This document shows, in pieces, positions 1 through 9,294 of a DNA stretch of 64,000 bases. Under the pieces are notes generated by a model. That model did no database searches. It was not told the DNA's origin and saw only the letters and a list, made by a program, of their open reading frames with translations. Made by a program: the position numbers and the translations under genes. Positions within the stretch are counted from its first letter, which is position 1; each line of letters opens with the position of its first letter. This stretch comes from Psychrobacter arcticus 273-4 (GTDB lineage: Bacteria; Pseudomonadota; Gammaproteobacteria; Pseudomonadales; Moraxellaceae): the NCBI RefSeq assembly GCF_000012305.1, contig NC_007204.1, forward strand, positions 248,001 to 312,000. The letters are read 5' to 3'.

Positions 1-102
1 TAGGAGCTGCCTTATTGATTGCTGCCCGCTCTTAGACACAGTCTCTGCCAAACATATCGGATAAGAAGCTCGTACCATGATTGATGGGCTATCAGCAGAC
101 AT
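1..102 (-). CDS. 5' end of an unidentified gene leaving the window
   Basis: Reading the minus strand from an ATG at 102 gives 34 uninterrupted codons to the window edge, beginning MSADSPSIMVRASYPICLAE. An AAAGG sits about 7 nt upstream of the ATG, which supports a real start. The N-terminus faintly recalls the amino-terminal region of AraC-type regulators, but 34 residues are too few to assign a family. It is divergent from the M48 peptidase gene. Confidence 0.45.
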   Translation of the reverse strand, partial: MSADSPSIMVRASYPICLAETVSKSGQQSIRQLL

Positions 103-493
103 AAAATAAACCTTTAACGTGTCTATCATTAAACCTCGTGTTTCAGTCTAATGCTTAGGGTTACAATTACAATATTTATAGATAGTGCTATCTTAATATG
201 ACATGGCGATTATGTTGCGACGCCGACGGTTTTATAAGCAATCATTATAGCAAATTGCCTGTATTCAATTGCAGTTGAATATAGTCATCATCGCGTTTGA
301 TCAATCAAAACGACTGAGTAATATTGATTTTTATATTTTCATATTAGACTTATCTAGTAGGCTCACATAACCATGTTGCGCAATAGTGACGCCCTGCGGA
401 GTTATTGGTAGCGACAGGCATACGGTAATTGACCTTGAATAGACAAGCTCTTATAGTCAAAGCACGTTATGATTATACATATAGGGTACGCAC

Positions 494-2179
494 TTGGATT
501 ATTTTAAAAGACAATCAGTGCTTGATAAGCCACTGATAAATGCACAGAATAAATATGTTATCACTCACTATGCAGGCATACAGACAAGGTCATTCTCTAA
601 GCTGGTCAATCGCCAGCTGTTGCCAACGCGTGCGCTAAAATTAGCAGTGTCAACGATACTATTAGCCTGTACAAGCGCCGCCTATAGCAAGAGCCAAGCT
701 GCGCCATTGAGTGATGATTCATGGCAAACCACTGGCACAGAAGCGCTAAATTTGCCAAATTTACGTGGGCAGGGGCTGAGCTTTGAAGAGCAATATCAAA
801 ATAAATTGCTTGGTGAATGGTCATTAAGAAACATTAATGGTCGTGTAAAGATGGAGCATGACCCTTGGATTCAAGAAACCGTGAAAGAGCTGACGTGGCG
901 GCTTAATGCCCAAGCGCGTCAGCAAGCACCGCTCGGTTTGGTCATTATTGATAATCCAAGTATCAATGCGTTTGCGGCACCAGGCGGCGTGATTGGTCTC
1001 AATACCGGCACCATATTGGCAGCAAACAGTATGGATGAGCTGGCAAGCGTCGTCGCTCATGAGGTTGCACACATCAGTCAGCGTCATTATGAGAGCGGTG
1101 CTGATGAGCGCAAGAAAGCCTTGCTGATGCAAATAGGTGGCATGCTCGCCGCGATAGCTGCATCGACCGTCGATGGTGATGCAGCAGCAGCAGTCATGAT
1201 GGGCAGCCAAACCGCCGCGATGAATAGCAGCATGGCGTTTAGTCGTAATAATGAGCGTGATGCTGATCGGGTTGGTATGCAAATCATGAACCAAGCTGGT
1301 TATGATCCGCGTGCGATGCCACGCTTCTTTACGACCATGAATCAAAAAAGTCAGATGAACCAAACGGCCAATCAGTTTCTGCCCAGTTTTATCCGCTCAC
1401 ATCCACTGAGTAATGAGCGCTTAAGCGAATCTCAAAGCCGTGCGCAACGTTATAATGCGCTGCCGTTAAATCAACAGCAGCGCCATCAAGCCTTGTTTGA
1501 TTTGCTCTATTGGCGCGTACAAAGTACAGGAAAGCATGCTTCAGAGATGGCCTTGATGACCGCAGCAAAGAACAGCGTCGGGGCAAAGCTTGCGCTGATG
1601 CACTGGTATGGAGCGCAGCAACGCTTTAAAGAAGCAGACGATTTATTTGTTGAACTGTCTGCATTATCGATAGCAAAGCGCCAAGTACTCGAGCCATTAT
1701 TGTCCATTACCCAAAGCCAAATTTTGACTGAACAAAATAAATGGCAACAAGCGGCTGAAGTATTAGAAAGTCAGCAGCGTTTGTATCCTGAGCGCCGTGA
1801 TTTACGTCTGTATTTAGCGGAAGCCTTGACCAATAGCAATCAGCCAACCAAAGCGCAAGTCTTACTCAAACCATTAACTGAGCAGCAACCAAGCGATCGC
1901 TATGCTTGGCAAAGTTTGCAGTTAGCCAATGAAAAACTGGCAAAGACCACTGATTCTGCACCGCTAAAAAGTATCGCTACTATTAATGCGCTGCGTTATC
2001 GCAGTCATGATCAACTATGGAGTGGGCACTATGAGCGCGCACTGACTTCTTTGACGCAAGCTAAGCAATTGACAGAAAAACTGCAAAATACGGCTCAAGC
2101 CAATAGCGCCCGACCTCTGCTTGCCAATATTAATGCCGAAATCAAAGCCGTAAAAACCGCCAAAGACTTTAAGCCTTAG
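494..2179 (+). CDS. bepA: M48 metallopeptidase with TPR repeats (BepA-like)
   Basis: Probable periplasmic zinc peptidase/chaperone that helps assemble or degrade outer-membrane proteins such as LptD, as BepA does in E. coli. The zinc motif HEVAH lies at residues 189-193. A downstream ERDAD motif supplies the third zinc ligand, and the C-terminal third is helical and TPR-like. A hydrophobic stretch near residues 48-65 followed by SAAYSKSQA fits a signal peptide, so the N-terminus is unusually long. There is no in-frame ATG before the mature part; TTG at 494 with AGGG 7 nt upstream is the best visible start, though a later alternative start is possible. At 561 aa it is longer than the ~490 aa E. 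coli protein. Confidence 0.85.
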   Translation: MDYFKRQSVLDKPLINAQNKYVITHYAGIQTRSFSKLVNRQLLPTRALKLAVSTILLACTSAAYSKSQAAPLSDDSWQTTGTEALNLPNLRGQGLSFEEQYQNKLLGEWSLRNINGRVKMEHDPWIQETVKELTWRLNAQARQQAPLGLVIIDNPSINAFAAPGGVIGLNTGTILAANSMDELASVVAHEVAHISQRHYESGADERKKALLMQIGGMLAAIAASTVDGDAAAAVMMGSQTAAMNSSMAFSRNNERDADRVGMQIMNQAGYDPRAMPRFFTTMNQKSQMNQTANQFLPSFIRSHPLSNERLSESQSRAQRYNALPLNQQQRHQALFDLLYWRVQSTGKHASEMALMTAAKNSVGAKLALMHWYGAQQRFKEADDLFVELSALSIAKRQVLEPLLSITQSQILTEQNKWQQAAEVLESQQRLYPERRDLRLYLAEALTNSNQPTKAQVLLKPLTEQQPSDRYAWQSLQLANEKLAKTTDSAPLKSIATINALRYRSHDQLWSGHYERALTSLTQAKQLTEKLQNTAQANSARPLLANINAEIKAVKTAKDFKP

Positions 2180-2189
2180 GCGGTTTTTT
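2152..2189 (+). terminator. intrinsic terminator of bepA
   Basis: AAAACCGCC pairs with GGCGGTTTT, followed by a T run. The 5' arm lies inside the last codons of the gene, so the stop codon sits within the hairpin. Confidence 0.75.
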
Positions 2190-2202
2190 GATAGCTGACG
2201 AC

Positions 2203-2340
2203 TAGAGTCGGTGAAAAGTAATATCGATACAACACGTACTACTGGTGCAAATTTTTCTTGCTTGCTGTGCCTACTCAGACAGAGGCTGCAAAAAATTTAC
2301 ACCAGCAATACGGTAGCGACTTTAAAGTATTTCAACTATA
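2203..2340 (+). repeat. 138 bp palindromic MITE-like repeat, copy 1
   Basis: First of 12 copies of one intergenic family. Left end reads TAGAGTCGG instead of the usual TATAGTCGG; right end TTCAACTATA is intact. The stem halves flanking the core are of different types (TACTACTGG left, CCAGCAATA right), so pairing there is imperfect. It lies between convergent bepA and yqeY. Confidence 0.9.
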
Positions 2341-2390
2341 TAAAGCACTGAATAAAAAATAGCGTTGATTTTATTAACTTGTCGTCGCTA

Positions 2391-2840
2391 TTAGCCTTGT
2401 AGCGCATCTTTGACGAGTTTTGAGATTAGTGCAGGGTCAGCACGACCAGCGGTTTTACTTTTTAAGATACCCATCACGCTACCCATATCACGCATTGACG
2501 TGGCACCTTGTTCAGCGATTTCTGCACTGACCAAAGCAGCAAGCTCAGCATCATCCATCTGTTTTGGCATATATTCATTGATAATATCAATCTCAAACTG
2601 CTCTTTGGTCGCCAAATCATCACGACCATTTTCGGTAAAAATAGTCAATGATTCATGACGCTGTTTGAGCTGTTTTTGTAATATCTCCAATACTTCGGCA
2701 TCATCAAGCTCTGTCCGACGGTCAATCTCGATTTGTTTGATAACCGCTTGTACGTTACGCAATACTTTGACCCGTTCAAGCTCACGTGCTTTCATAGAGA
2801 CTTTGATGGTGTCAGTTAACGTCTGTTTAATTTGGCTCAT
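2391..2840 (-). CDS. yqeY: YqeY/GatB-like domain protein
   Basis: 149 aa, the normal size for the stand-alone YqeY family. It shares the tail domain of GatB of the Glu-tRNA(Gln) amidotransferase but is not part of that enzyme, and its exact role is unsettled. Family-typical stretches are KAKDLERVKVLR-like (here KARELERVKVLR) near the N-terminus and KQRHESLTIFTENGRDDLA in the middle. It lies downstream of rpsU on the same strand, a common neighbourhood in proteobacteria. A hairpin at 2964-3003 between the two suggests partly separate transcription. Confidence 0.92.
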   Translation of the reverse strand: MSQIKQTLTDTIKVSMKARELERVKVLRNVQAVIKQIEIDRRTELDDAEVLEILQKQLKQRHESLTIFTENGRDDLATKEQFEIDIINEYMPKQMDDAELAALVSAEIAEQGATSMRDMGSVMGILKSKTAGRADPALISKLVKDALQG

Positions 2841-2963
2841 TGTTATTATTCCTTATCAGTATAAATAAAAAGTTTGTGTAAAAATCTGCTAATCATCACA
2901 AGCTTTATAACAGAAAGCCTTAGAATCAATCATGTGACCGCAGTAATAATAAAAATTGTAGCA

Positions 2964-3003
2964 TAAAAAACGCCACTGATATCATTGGATAACAGTGGCG
3001 TTA
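2964..3003 (-). terminator. intrinsic terminator of rpsU
   Basis: On the minus strand AACGCCACTG pairs with CAGTGGCGTT and is followed by TTTTTTATGC. Confidence 0.8.
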
Positions 3004-3038
3004 GTGTAGCGCTGGTACTTAGCTAATCGTATTATCGA

Positions 3039-3254
3039 TTAGTACATACGAGTGGTACGAATAGTTTCGCGTTGTAATTTCTTTTTATAACGCTTTACTG
3101 CAGCCGCTTTTTTGCGCTTGCGTACTTGCGTTGGTTTTTCATAAAATTCACGCTTACGTACATCTGACAATACGCCAGCTTTTTCACAAGCACGTTTGAA
3201 ACGACGGATAGCGATATCAACTGGTTCGTTTTCTTTAACCTTAACTGCAGGCAT
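3039..3254 (-). CDS. rpsU: 30S ribosomal protein S21
   Basis: 71 aa, the exact size and composition of bS21. It starts [20 protein letters not shown] and ends with a lysine/arginine-rich tail ([19 protein letters not shown]). bS21 binds the 30S platform near the 3' end of 16S rRNA and helps initiation. GAGGAGTCTTC precedes the ATG, giving a strong ribosome binding site. In many gammaproteobacteria tsaD is divergent from rpsU; here two lipoprotein genes and a repeat copy separate them. Confidence 0.98.
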
Positions 3255-3669
3255 GAAGACTCCTCGATTAGGATGAGATATAAGGGCATTAGTTTGGCTG
3301 TATATTAGTATTTAGCCGTAATATCTCAAGATTACTGGCATCAGCTCAAACTAGGATAGTCTTGCGCAATAGCACAAGGGCGCCTATTTTAATAAAAAAT
3401 AGCAGTAAAGTCAAAGGCTTTAGCATACCTATTTTAAATAAAGCGCTTGATTAAACTGCTTATATCAGTTTAATCACGTATTTAACCGGATATAAGTGCT
3501 ATTATTTATGGCCAGTCTTTTCGAATATATAATCATTGAATTTTGGATAAAGTCATAGTCTGATAATAACGGCTGATATGCAGTCTATGTTATGATAAGT
3601 CGAGTCTGGTATTAAATAAAATAATCAGGCGCGACAACGCTTTTATAGCAATTATATTGAGGGTTTTTG
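3255..3669. other. intergenic region with a perfect 11 bp inverted repeat
   Basis: About 410 bp between divergent rpsU and the lipoprotein gene. It must hold promoters for both, but none is clear enough to name. TGATTAAACTG at 3448-3458 is perfectly inverted at 3466-3476 with a 7 nt spacer and no T run, so it looks more like an operator or RNA hairpin than a terminator. Confidence 0.5.
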
Positions 3670-4038
3670 ATGAAAACTGGAATAAAAAAATCAGTCGTAA
3701 GTACGGCACTATGGGCAACATTGGCTCTTATTATGGGCGTCAGTCTGAGTGCTTGTAGTAGTGAAAAAGAAGGCGAAGCATCAGAGCACATCTTAGCCGT
3801 CGATCGTGTCGATGCTGCAGCAGCGCTTGCTCGCAAGAACGCACCTGCAGCAGAAAAGATGGATTTTCCAGCAACAGCGCCAATGCCAGCTGTGGGCGCG
3901 ACAACAGATGCCACGATGAGTACTGAAGAAGGGGCGGCTGTAGTAGAGGGAACAGCAGCTGATGCAACAGCAAGCGTCGATAGTACTGATACCGCTATGG
4001 CGCCTGCCGATAGTGCCGCAATGCCAGCCACAAATTAA
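3670..4038 (+). CDS. small alanine-rich lipoprotein of unknown function
   Basis: 122 aa. The N-terminus KKSVVSTALWATLALIMGVSLSAC is a lipoprotein signal with lipobox LSAC, so the mature protein should be anchored by a lipidated cysteine. The rest is low-complexity and rich in Ala, Thr, Pro and acidic residues, with no domain I recognise. ATG at 3670 is chosen over the overlapping TTG at 3667 because GAGGG lies 7 nt upstream of it. The next gene is another lipoprotein of similar style, a c5 cytochrome, 66 nt downstream, so the pair may be co-transcribed. Confidence 0.75.
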   Translation: MKTGIKKSVVSTALWATLALIMGVSLSACSSEKEGEASEHILAVDRVDAAAALARKNAPAAEKMDFPATAPMPAVGATTDATMSTEEGAAVVEGTAADATASVDSTDTAMAPADSAAMPATN

Positions 4039-4104
4039 TCATGATTGAAGGCAGTATTCAATAATGAGTGATGTCATTAACAATCTAAAGACGAGGGAAT
4101 AACC

Positions 4105-4626
4105 ATGACGGTTAAACAATCTGTAATAAAGAAAAAATCAGTTGTTAAGTTGGCGCTCTCTGGTCTAAGTCTTAGTGCGTTGTTGACACTTAGCGCATGT
4201 AGCGGTGGTGATAATACTGCCGCTGATGAGCCTGCAGCGATTAATGAAACTGAAGCTGCTACTGAAACGGTGGTTGTAGAGCCAGCAGCACCTACTGAAG
4301 CCGAGCTTACCGCTGAGGCAGAAGTACCGGCAGTAGAAGCTGAAGAAGTAAGTGCTGAAGCTGCTACTGATCCTGAAGTGTTGGCTGCTGACGCAGGTGC
4401 TACATTGTATGAAAAACAATGTAAAGTCTGTCATGAAAAAGGTCTGTTAGCAGCGCCAGTATTTGGTAATAAAGAAGCGTGGGCACCACGCATTGCCAAA
4501 GGTATCGATACGCTACATATGCACTCTGCTAAAGGCTTTAATAAAATGCCCGCGCAGGCGAGTGCCGAGGTCAGTGAAGCGCAAGTTCATGCTGCTGTTG
4601 ATTATATGGTCGCTGCGGTTAGCTAA
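4105..4626 (+). CDS. lipoprotein cytochrome c5
   Basis: 173 aa. The signal peptide ends in lipobox LSAC, then comes an acidic Ala/Glu/Thr/Pro linker to about residue 95, then one c-type cytochrome domain. The haem-binding motif is CKVCH, and the later KMPAQ methionine is the likely sixth ligand. The GAxLYEKxCKVCHxxG...AP opening is typical of the c5 family (CycB/CytC5). It is probably a membrane-tethered periplasmic electron carrier; the partner oxidase cannot be told from the neighbours. GAGGG precedes the ATG. Confidence 0.88.
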   Translation: MTVKQSVIKKKSVVKLALSGLSLSALLTLSACSGGDNTAADEPAAINETEAATETVVVEPAAPTEAELTAEAEVPAVEAEEVSAEAATDPEVLAADAGATLYEKQCKVCHEKGLLAAPVFGNKEAWAPRIAKGIDTLHMHSAKGFNKMPAQASAEVSEAQVHAAVDYMVAAVS

Positions 4627-4654
4627 ATGTTATTGAGTGAAATTTGTTAAACTG

Positions 4655-4688
4655 ACCGCCATTGTAAGCTTACAGTGGCGGTTTTTTG
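4655..4688 (+). terminator. intrinsic terminator after cytochrome c5
   Basis: ACCGCCA.TTGTAA pairs with TTACAG.TGGCGGT, followed by TTTTTT. Confidence 0.8.
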
Positions 4689-4724
4689 CCATAACGACAT
4701 AAAGCGTATCTTTAAGCGTTAAGC

Positions 4725-4862
4725 TATAGTCGGTGAAAAGTAATATTGATACAACACGTATTTCTGGTGCAAATTTTTCTTGCTTGCTGTGCCTACGCAG
4801 ACAGAGGCTGCAAAAAATTTACACCAGAAATACTGTAGCGACTTTAAAGTATTTCAACTATA
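4725..4862 (+). repeat. 138 bp palindromic repeat, copy 2 (TTTC stem type)
   Basis: Both TATA ends are intact. This copy has TATTTCTGG on the left and CCAGAAATA on the right, where other copies have TACTACTGG/CCAGTAGTA or TATTGCTGG/CCAGCAATA. The change on one arm is matched by the complementary change on the other. Confidence 0.92.
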
Positions 4863-4901
4863 ACTAAAAAATCATGCATAGTAAAAAATAAAGGCACATA
4901 G

Positions 4902-5951
4902 ATGAAAGTATTGGGTTTAGAGACTTCTTGTGATGAGACCGGTCTGGCGATTTTCGATAGCGAACAGATAAATAGCGAGAATAAAGGTCTGCTTGGGCAA
5001 GTATTGTATTCACAAATAGAGCTGCACGCCCTTTACGGCGGCGTTGTGCCTGAGCTTGCCAGTCGCGATCATATTCGTAAGCTGGTGCCTCTGTTTAATG
5101 AGCTGTTGGCCCAATGTAATATCAGCAAAGATGAGATTGATGCTATCGCTTATACCAAGGGTCCGGGGCTTATCGGCGCGCTGATGACGGGTGCATTGTT
5201 TGGTCGTAGCTTGGCTTATGGTCTAGATATTCCAGCGATTGGCATTCATCATATGGAAGGGCATTTATTGGCACCGCTGATGGGTCTCAATCCACCAGCG
5301 TTTCCATTTGTGTCGCTATTAGTGTCCGGTGGACATACGCTACTCATTGCCGCCCACGGTATCGGACAATATGAAATCCTCGGCGAGTCCATCGATGATG
5401 CGGCGGGCGAATGTTTTGATAAAGCCGCAAAGATGTTGGGCTTGCCCTATCCGGGCGGTCCTAATATTGCTAAATTGGCGGAAAACGGCAATCCGAATGC
5501 TTATAGTCTGCCCAGACCGATGTTACATCGCGGTTTGGATTTTTCTTTTAGCGGTATGAAAACGGCTGTGCACAATCTTATCAAGGACACTGACGGTTCA
5601 GGAAATGGTTCTGATAGCGACCCGCAAGTCCGCGCTGATATTGCTGCCAGTTTTCAGCATGCTGTCGTTGATACCTTGGTGAAAAAATGCGTCAAAGCGC
5701 TTAAGCAAGTGGATATGAGCCGATTGGTAATAGCAGGCGGTGTCAGTGCCAATAGCCATTTGCGTGAAACTCTCGAGCGTGAGCTGGCTAAAATCAATGC
5801 CACTGTTCATTATGCGCCGCCTGCTTTATGTACTGATAATGGTGCAATGATTGCTTATGCCGGTTATGAGCGTTTGCAAGCAGGGCAGTCCGATGATTTA
5901 GCGGTGAGCTGTGTGCCACGTTGGCCAATGACAGAACTGCCTGCGGTTTAA
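4902..5951 (+). CDS. tsaD: tRNA N6-threonylcarbamoyladenosine transferase subunit TsaD
   Basis: 349 aa, full length. TsaD transfers the threonylcarbamoyl group from TC-AMP to A37 of ANN-decoding tRNAs, working with TsaB and TsaE. Visible signatures are the start [14 protein letters not shown], the metal-binding HHMEGH (H117, H121), LVSGGHT, and the C-terminal [16 protein letters not shown]-fold elements are present in order with no gaps. Repeat copy 2 lies 40 bp upstream, so the promoter must lie in or before the repeat. Confidence 0.97.
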   Translation: MKVLGLETSCDETGLAIFDSEQINSENKGLLGQVLYSQIELHALYGGVVPELASRDHIRKLVPLFNELLAQCNISKDEIDAIAYTKGPGLIGALMTGALFGRSLAYGLDIPAIGIHHMEGHLLAPLMGLNPPAFPFVSLLVSGGHTLLIAAHGIGQYEILGESIDDAAGECFDKAAKMLGLPYPGGPNIAKLAENGNPNAYSLPRPMLHRGLDFSFSGMKTAVHNLIKDTDGSGNGSDSDPQVRADIAASFQHAVVDTLVKKCVKALKQVDMSRLVIAGGVSANSHLRETLERELAKINATVHYAPPALCTDNGAMIAYAGYERLQAGQSDDLAVSCVPRWPMTELPAV

Positions 5952-6010
5952 GTATTATTTTATGAATGAGAGAGCATCTCTATTAACCTCTACCTGATTA
6001 AGGATGATTT

Positions 6011-6382
6011 ATGCAGTGGCTAGCTATTGGATTAGGGGCTGCATTTGGCGCATGCTTGCGAGGCTGGCTGGCACGTTTCAATCCACTGCACCATTGGATA
6101 CCTCTTGGTACGCTTGGCGCCAATGTATTAGGTGGATTATTGATAGGGTTGGCACTGGTGTGGTTTGAGCGTATGGGCAGCGGCTTGTCTCCCAATATCA
6201 GGCTATTTGTGATTACTGGATTTTTAGGTGGCTTGACCACTTTTAGCACCTTTAGCGCTGAAGTATTTACCTTTATCCATCATGGGCGGCTACTGGCAGC
6301 TTTAGGGTTGGTAGGTTTGCATGTGGGGATGACATTACTAGCAACTGCGCTTGGGTTTTATTGCTTTAAGTTGGTTTTATAA
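6011..6382 (+). CDS. crcB: fluoride ion channel CrcB/Fluc
   Basis: 123 aa, four predicted membrane helices. Fluc proteins are dual-topology dimers that export fluoride. The signature [10 protein letters not shown] is present near residue 75, along with the conserved early glycines and Arg ([15 protein letters not shown]) and GTLGANVLG. It follows tsaD by about 60 nt with AAGGA before the ATG, so the two may be co-transcribed. The short gap leaves no room for a fluoride riboswitch. Confidence 0.94.
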   Translation: MQWLAIGLGAAFGACLRGWLARFNPLHHWIPLGTLGANVLGGLLIGLALVWFERMGSGLSPNIRLFVITGFLGGLTTFSTFSAEVFTFIHHGRLLAALGLVGLHVGMTLLATALGFYCFKLVL

Positions 6383-6412
6383 TCATAAAAATGAAGCAAT
6401 AAAAAATCATAA

Positions 6413-7303
6413 TTACACAGGCTTTACGATACCTTCTAATAAACTGGCAAACCCTTGCATATAAGCGGTATCTTGACTAGAGCTACGCGTTGCTGCATAG
6501 AGCTGACAGTAGACACCATCCCCTAATGGTCGCGAGACCACCCAGCCTTTTTTCTCATATTCTGCGACCACCCAATCAGGTAGTGCTGCCACGCCGCGCT
6601 CGCTTGCTACTAGCTGTATGAGCATAGCCGTCAGCTCAGTGGTACGGATAGCCTTAAAGCTGACCTGCTCTGGGGTCATAAAATTGGCAATAATATCGAG
6701 GCGCTTGGCTTCTACTGGATAAGCAATCAAGGTTTCCTCAATCAAATCATTTGGGTGTATAAAATGCTGCTCTGCCAAATCGTGAGTGGGGGATAGTACC
6801 AAACGACTCTCATACTCAAATAAGGGTTGATAGCTGATGCCTTCTATCGGCAAATTACTAGTCGTAATCAGCAGGTCGATATCCCCTTCCATCAATAAAT
6901 GATGCGGCTCAGGCTCAAAACCTGTGGCAAAATCCAGCTCCACATCTGACCACTCACGGCGATAATAATTGAGAATCGGCATCAACCAATCAAAGCAGCT
7001 ATGACATTCCGACGCCAAACGCAGCCTGCCTGCTTGTCCATGAGCGAGGCGCTTTAAGTTGGCTTTGGTACGAGCAACTTGCGGCATAATACTGTCAGCG
7101 AGCGCCAGTACGGTTTTGCCAGCTGGCGTAAAGGTCAATGGACGCGTACGACGATTGACCAAACTGATATCGTAATAATTCTCTAACTCTTTTAACTGAT
7201 GCGAGACAGCAGAAGCAGTGACATGCAGCTCATCGGCAGCAGCAGCTAATGAGCCATGTGCCCGTAGCGCAGTTAGGGTATTAAGATGACGAAGCTCTAA
7301 CAT
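6413..7303 (-). CDS. metR: LysR-family regulator of methionine genes, MetR
   Basis: 296 aa. Residues 1-60 form the winged HTH (LRHLNTLTALRAHGSLAAAADELHVTASAVSHQL); the rest is a LysR effector domain. From memory it aligns over its whole length with E. coli MetR, sharing CHSCFDWLMP, DLLITTSNLPxxGIxYxPLFEYE and GVAALPDWVV. MetR uses homocysteine as co-inducer to activate metE/metH-type genes. It converges on crcB with only 30 bp between stops. A collapsed ABC-transporter pseudogene ends 8 bp upstream of its ATG. Confidence 0.88.
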   Translation of the reverse strand: MLELRHLNTLTALRAHGSLAAAADELHVTASAVSHQLKELENYYDISLVNRRTRPLTFTPAGKTVLALADSIMPQVARTKANLKRLAHGQAGRLRLASECHSCFDWLMPILNYYRREWSDVELDFATGFEPEPHHLLMEGDIDLLITTSNLPIEGISYQPLFEYESRLVLSPTHDLAEQHFIHPNDLIEETLIAYPVEAKRLDIIANFMTPEQVSFKAIRTTELTAMLIQLVASERGVAALPDWVVAEYEKKGWVVSRPLGDGVYCQLYAATRSSSQDTAYMQGFASLLEGIVKPV

Positions 7304-7311
7304 AAAATAAT

Positions 7312-7590
7312 CTAACCACCGAAGTCAAAAAGAAATAAGGTAAAGGCAAGCAGCCAACCTGCCATCACTGCCGGAAAAATAACAGGAATCAGCACGGTAC
7401 GTATCATCGTTGATTCATTAGCACCCAAGTTTATGTGTACGGATTTGACGGCAGGGGTCAGTTCAAAACCTGCAAGCAGTCGTAGTAGAGTGATTTTACC
7501 ATGCTTGACATCAAGGTTGATGTCTTTTAGAACCTCGGTATGGTCATAGGTTTTTTTAGAAATGCTGTATACGTTAAATACGATGATTTG
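7312..7590 (-). pseudogene. collapsed ABC transporter remnant (ATPase start fused to permease end)
   Basis: One minus-strand frame, open to a TAG at 7312-7314, reads like the start of an ABC ATPase ([20 protein letters not shown], then LDVKHGKIT). It jumps straight to LLRLLAGFE with the Walker A loop missing. About ten residues later it becomes the end of an ABC permease: [38 protein letters not shown]. No ATG is visible at the upstream end. This looks like what remains of an iron/polyamine/thiamine-type ABC operon after internal deletions. The substrate cannot be told. Confidence 0.75.
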
Positions 7591-7968
7591 GTATGTTAAA
7601 GCGATGAGTTTAAACGGGGGCTGGTCGCAGGCTATTATAACAAACCTTTAATATAAATCAGTGCGAGTTCGTTATTGCTTGATTCTGCACCAAGTGCTTT
7701 TAGGGATGATTTTTTTATGTTGATTAAGTGTCTTATGCTTGGGATGATTACCAATTAATGCAGGGTGAATTGAATTTTTTTATCATGTTTTTGTCTTTAT
7801 TCCTATACAATTGGTTTATGTACAATGAATGCAGTTTGATTGGCAGAGGTAAAGTTTTTGTCAAACCCTGCCTAAAAAGCTAAGCACTAGCGGAAATATA
7901 GGCTCTATGGACAGGATGGCTGTAGAGCGACCTACCATGTTAACTATTTAAATGATCAAGGACTTATT
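7591..7968. other. intergenic region upstream of carbonic anhydrase
   Basis: About 380 bp of AT-rich sequence with no ORF or repeat that I recognise. It presumably carries the carbonic anhydrase promoter; AAGGA precedes that gene's ATG. Confidence 0.4.
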
Positions 7969-8607
7969 ATGCCTCACGATACACGCCTCCAAACAGGTCT
8001 AGAAGCATTGGCGCTTCTTAAACAAGGTAACGTGCGCTACGTAGATAGCTTGACCAGCACCGATCCTTGCATGCAAAGACGTCCAGAACTTGTCAGCGAC
8101 CAAGACCCGGTAGCGATTATTTTGGGTTGTTCAGATGCACGGGTACCGGTTGAGATTGTCTTTGATCAAGGCTTGGGTGATTTGTTTGTCATACGCGTGG
8201 CAGGTAATGTGGTTGCTCCCTCGCAAATTGGCTCGGTTGAGTTTGCTGCCGAAAAGTTTGGCACCAAATTGGTCGTGGTACTTGGTCATTCGCATTGCGG
8301 TGCGGTCACCGCTTGTGTTGAAGCACTAATCAATCCTGAGAAAAACTACTCGCCCAATTTGCAATCTATTGTTGACCGTATCCGTCCAAGTGTCTACAAC
8401 CTACATGAACTTGCAACCGCCAACGGTCAGGATGTGGATGCAGACGAGTTGGTTGATCGCTCTATACGTGCCAATGTGCATATGTCAGTTAGCCAATTAA
8501 AACATGGCTCGCGTGCGTTAGAGGACTTAACCAGTAGTGGTCAGCTATTGATCGTTGGTGCCGAGTACGACTTAGAAACAGGAAAGGTACGATTTTTGGA
8601 TGCTTAA
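7969..8607 (+). CDS. can: beta-class carbonic anhydrase
   Basis: 212 aa. It hydrates CO2 to bicarbonate in the cytoplasm for anaplerotic and biosynthetic carboxylases. The zinc and catalytic residues are all visible: C54-x-D56-x-R58 in GCSDARVP, then H107-x-x-C110 in GHSHCGAV. The length is normal for bacterial beta enzymes. It is a monocistronic unit by spacing, with AAGGACTTATT before the ATG. Confidence 0.95.
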   Translation: MPHDTRLQTGLEALALLKQGNVRYVDSLTSTDPCMQRRPELVSDQDPVAIILGCSDARVPVEIVFDQGLGDLFVIRVAGNVVAPSQIGSVEFAAEKFGTKLVVVLGHSHCGAVTACVEALINPEKNYSPNLQSIVDRIRPSVYNLHELATANGQDVDADELVDRSIRANVHMSVSQLKHGSRALEDLTSSGQLLIVGAEYDLETGKVRFLDA

Positions 8608-8689
8608 TAGTGTCCTGTAGAGACTGAGCGTTATAAGTATGACTGTTTAATCTATTAGCGATTAAAAATATTTAAATATAGGAATAACT

Positions 8690-9259
8690 ATGAATAATAA
8701 TGATACTTTTAATAACGACCATTCAATACAAGAGCAACCTGAAAGCAGCGTAAAGGCTGATGGCGTACAGCCTATCTCAGCGCAGACGACAGGTTATACC
8801 TTTAACCATACGATGCTGCGTGTCAAAGATCCTGTGAGGTCTTTAGAGTTTTATACTGGCGTCTTAGGTATGACATTGCTGGCAGTCAAAAAATTCCCAG
8901 CCATGGGTTTTGATTTGTATTTTTTAGCCAAGCTTACTGAGAGCGAGCGTGAAAATTTGCCGTCGGGTAACGATTTAGAGATTTTTGCCTTCCGTCAGCG
9001 TGGTATTTTGGAATTGACTCATAACTATGGTACTGAGACAAAAGCGGACTTTAGCTATCATGATGGCAATCAAGAACCACAAGGCTTTGGTCACATTTGT
9101 TTTAACGTACCTGACCTCAATGCAGCGGTGGCTTGGTTTGATGAAAATCATGTCGAATTCAAAAAACGTCCAGATGAAGGCAGCATGAAAAACATTGTTT
9201 TTATCAAAGATGTCGATGGTTATTGGATTGAAATCGTACAAGCGGATTTGATGGCTTAA
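8690..9259 (+). CDS. gloA: lactoylglutathione lyase (glyoxalase I)
   Basis: 189 aa. It isomerises the methylglyoxal-glutathione hemithioacetal to S-lactoylglutathione. The metal ligands H40, E108, H135 and E181 fall in the expected motifs NHTMLRVKDP, ILELTHNYG, GFGHICFNVPD and GYWIEIVQ. It has the long form typical of eukaryote-like GloA, with an extra ~35-residue polar N-terminus not needed for the fold. TAGGAATAACT precedes the chosen ATG. Confidence 0.93.
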   Translation: MNNNDTFNNDHSIQEQPESSVKADGVQPISAQTTGYTFNHTMLRVKDPVRSLEFYTGVLGMTLLAVKKFPAMGFDLYFLAKLTESERENLPSGNDLEIFAFRQRGILELTHNYGTETKADFSYHDGNQEPQGFGHICFNVPDLNAAVAWFDENHVEFKKRPDEGSMKNIVFIKDVDGYWIEIVQADLMA

Positions 9260-9294
9260 TCTAGGAAATAAAAAAGGTCGGCTTGTGAACTGAC

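Noticed and set aside
824..1363. Long minus-strand ORFs inside bepA
   Set aside because: They are shadow frames of an M48 peptidase with clear motifs on the plus strand; no RBS or family signature.
5952..6010. Fluoride riboswitch before crcB
   Set aside because: Only 59 nt separate tsaD and crcB and no crcB-motif fold is visible.
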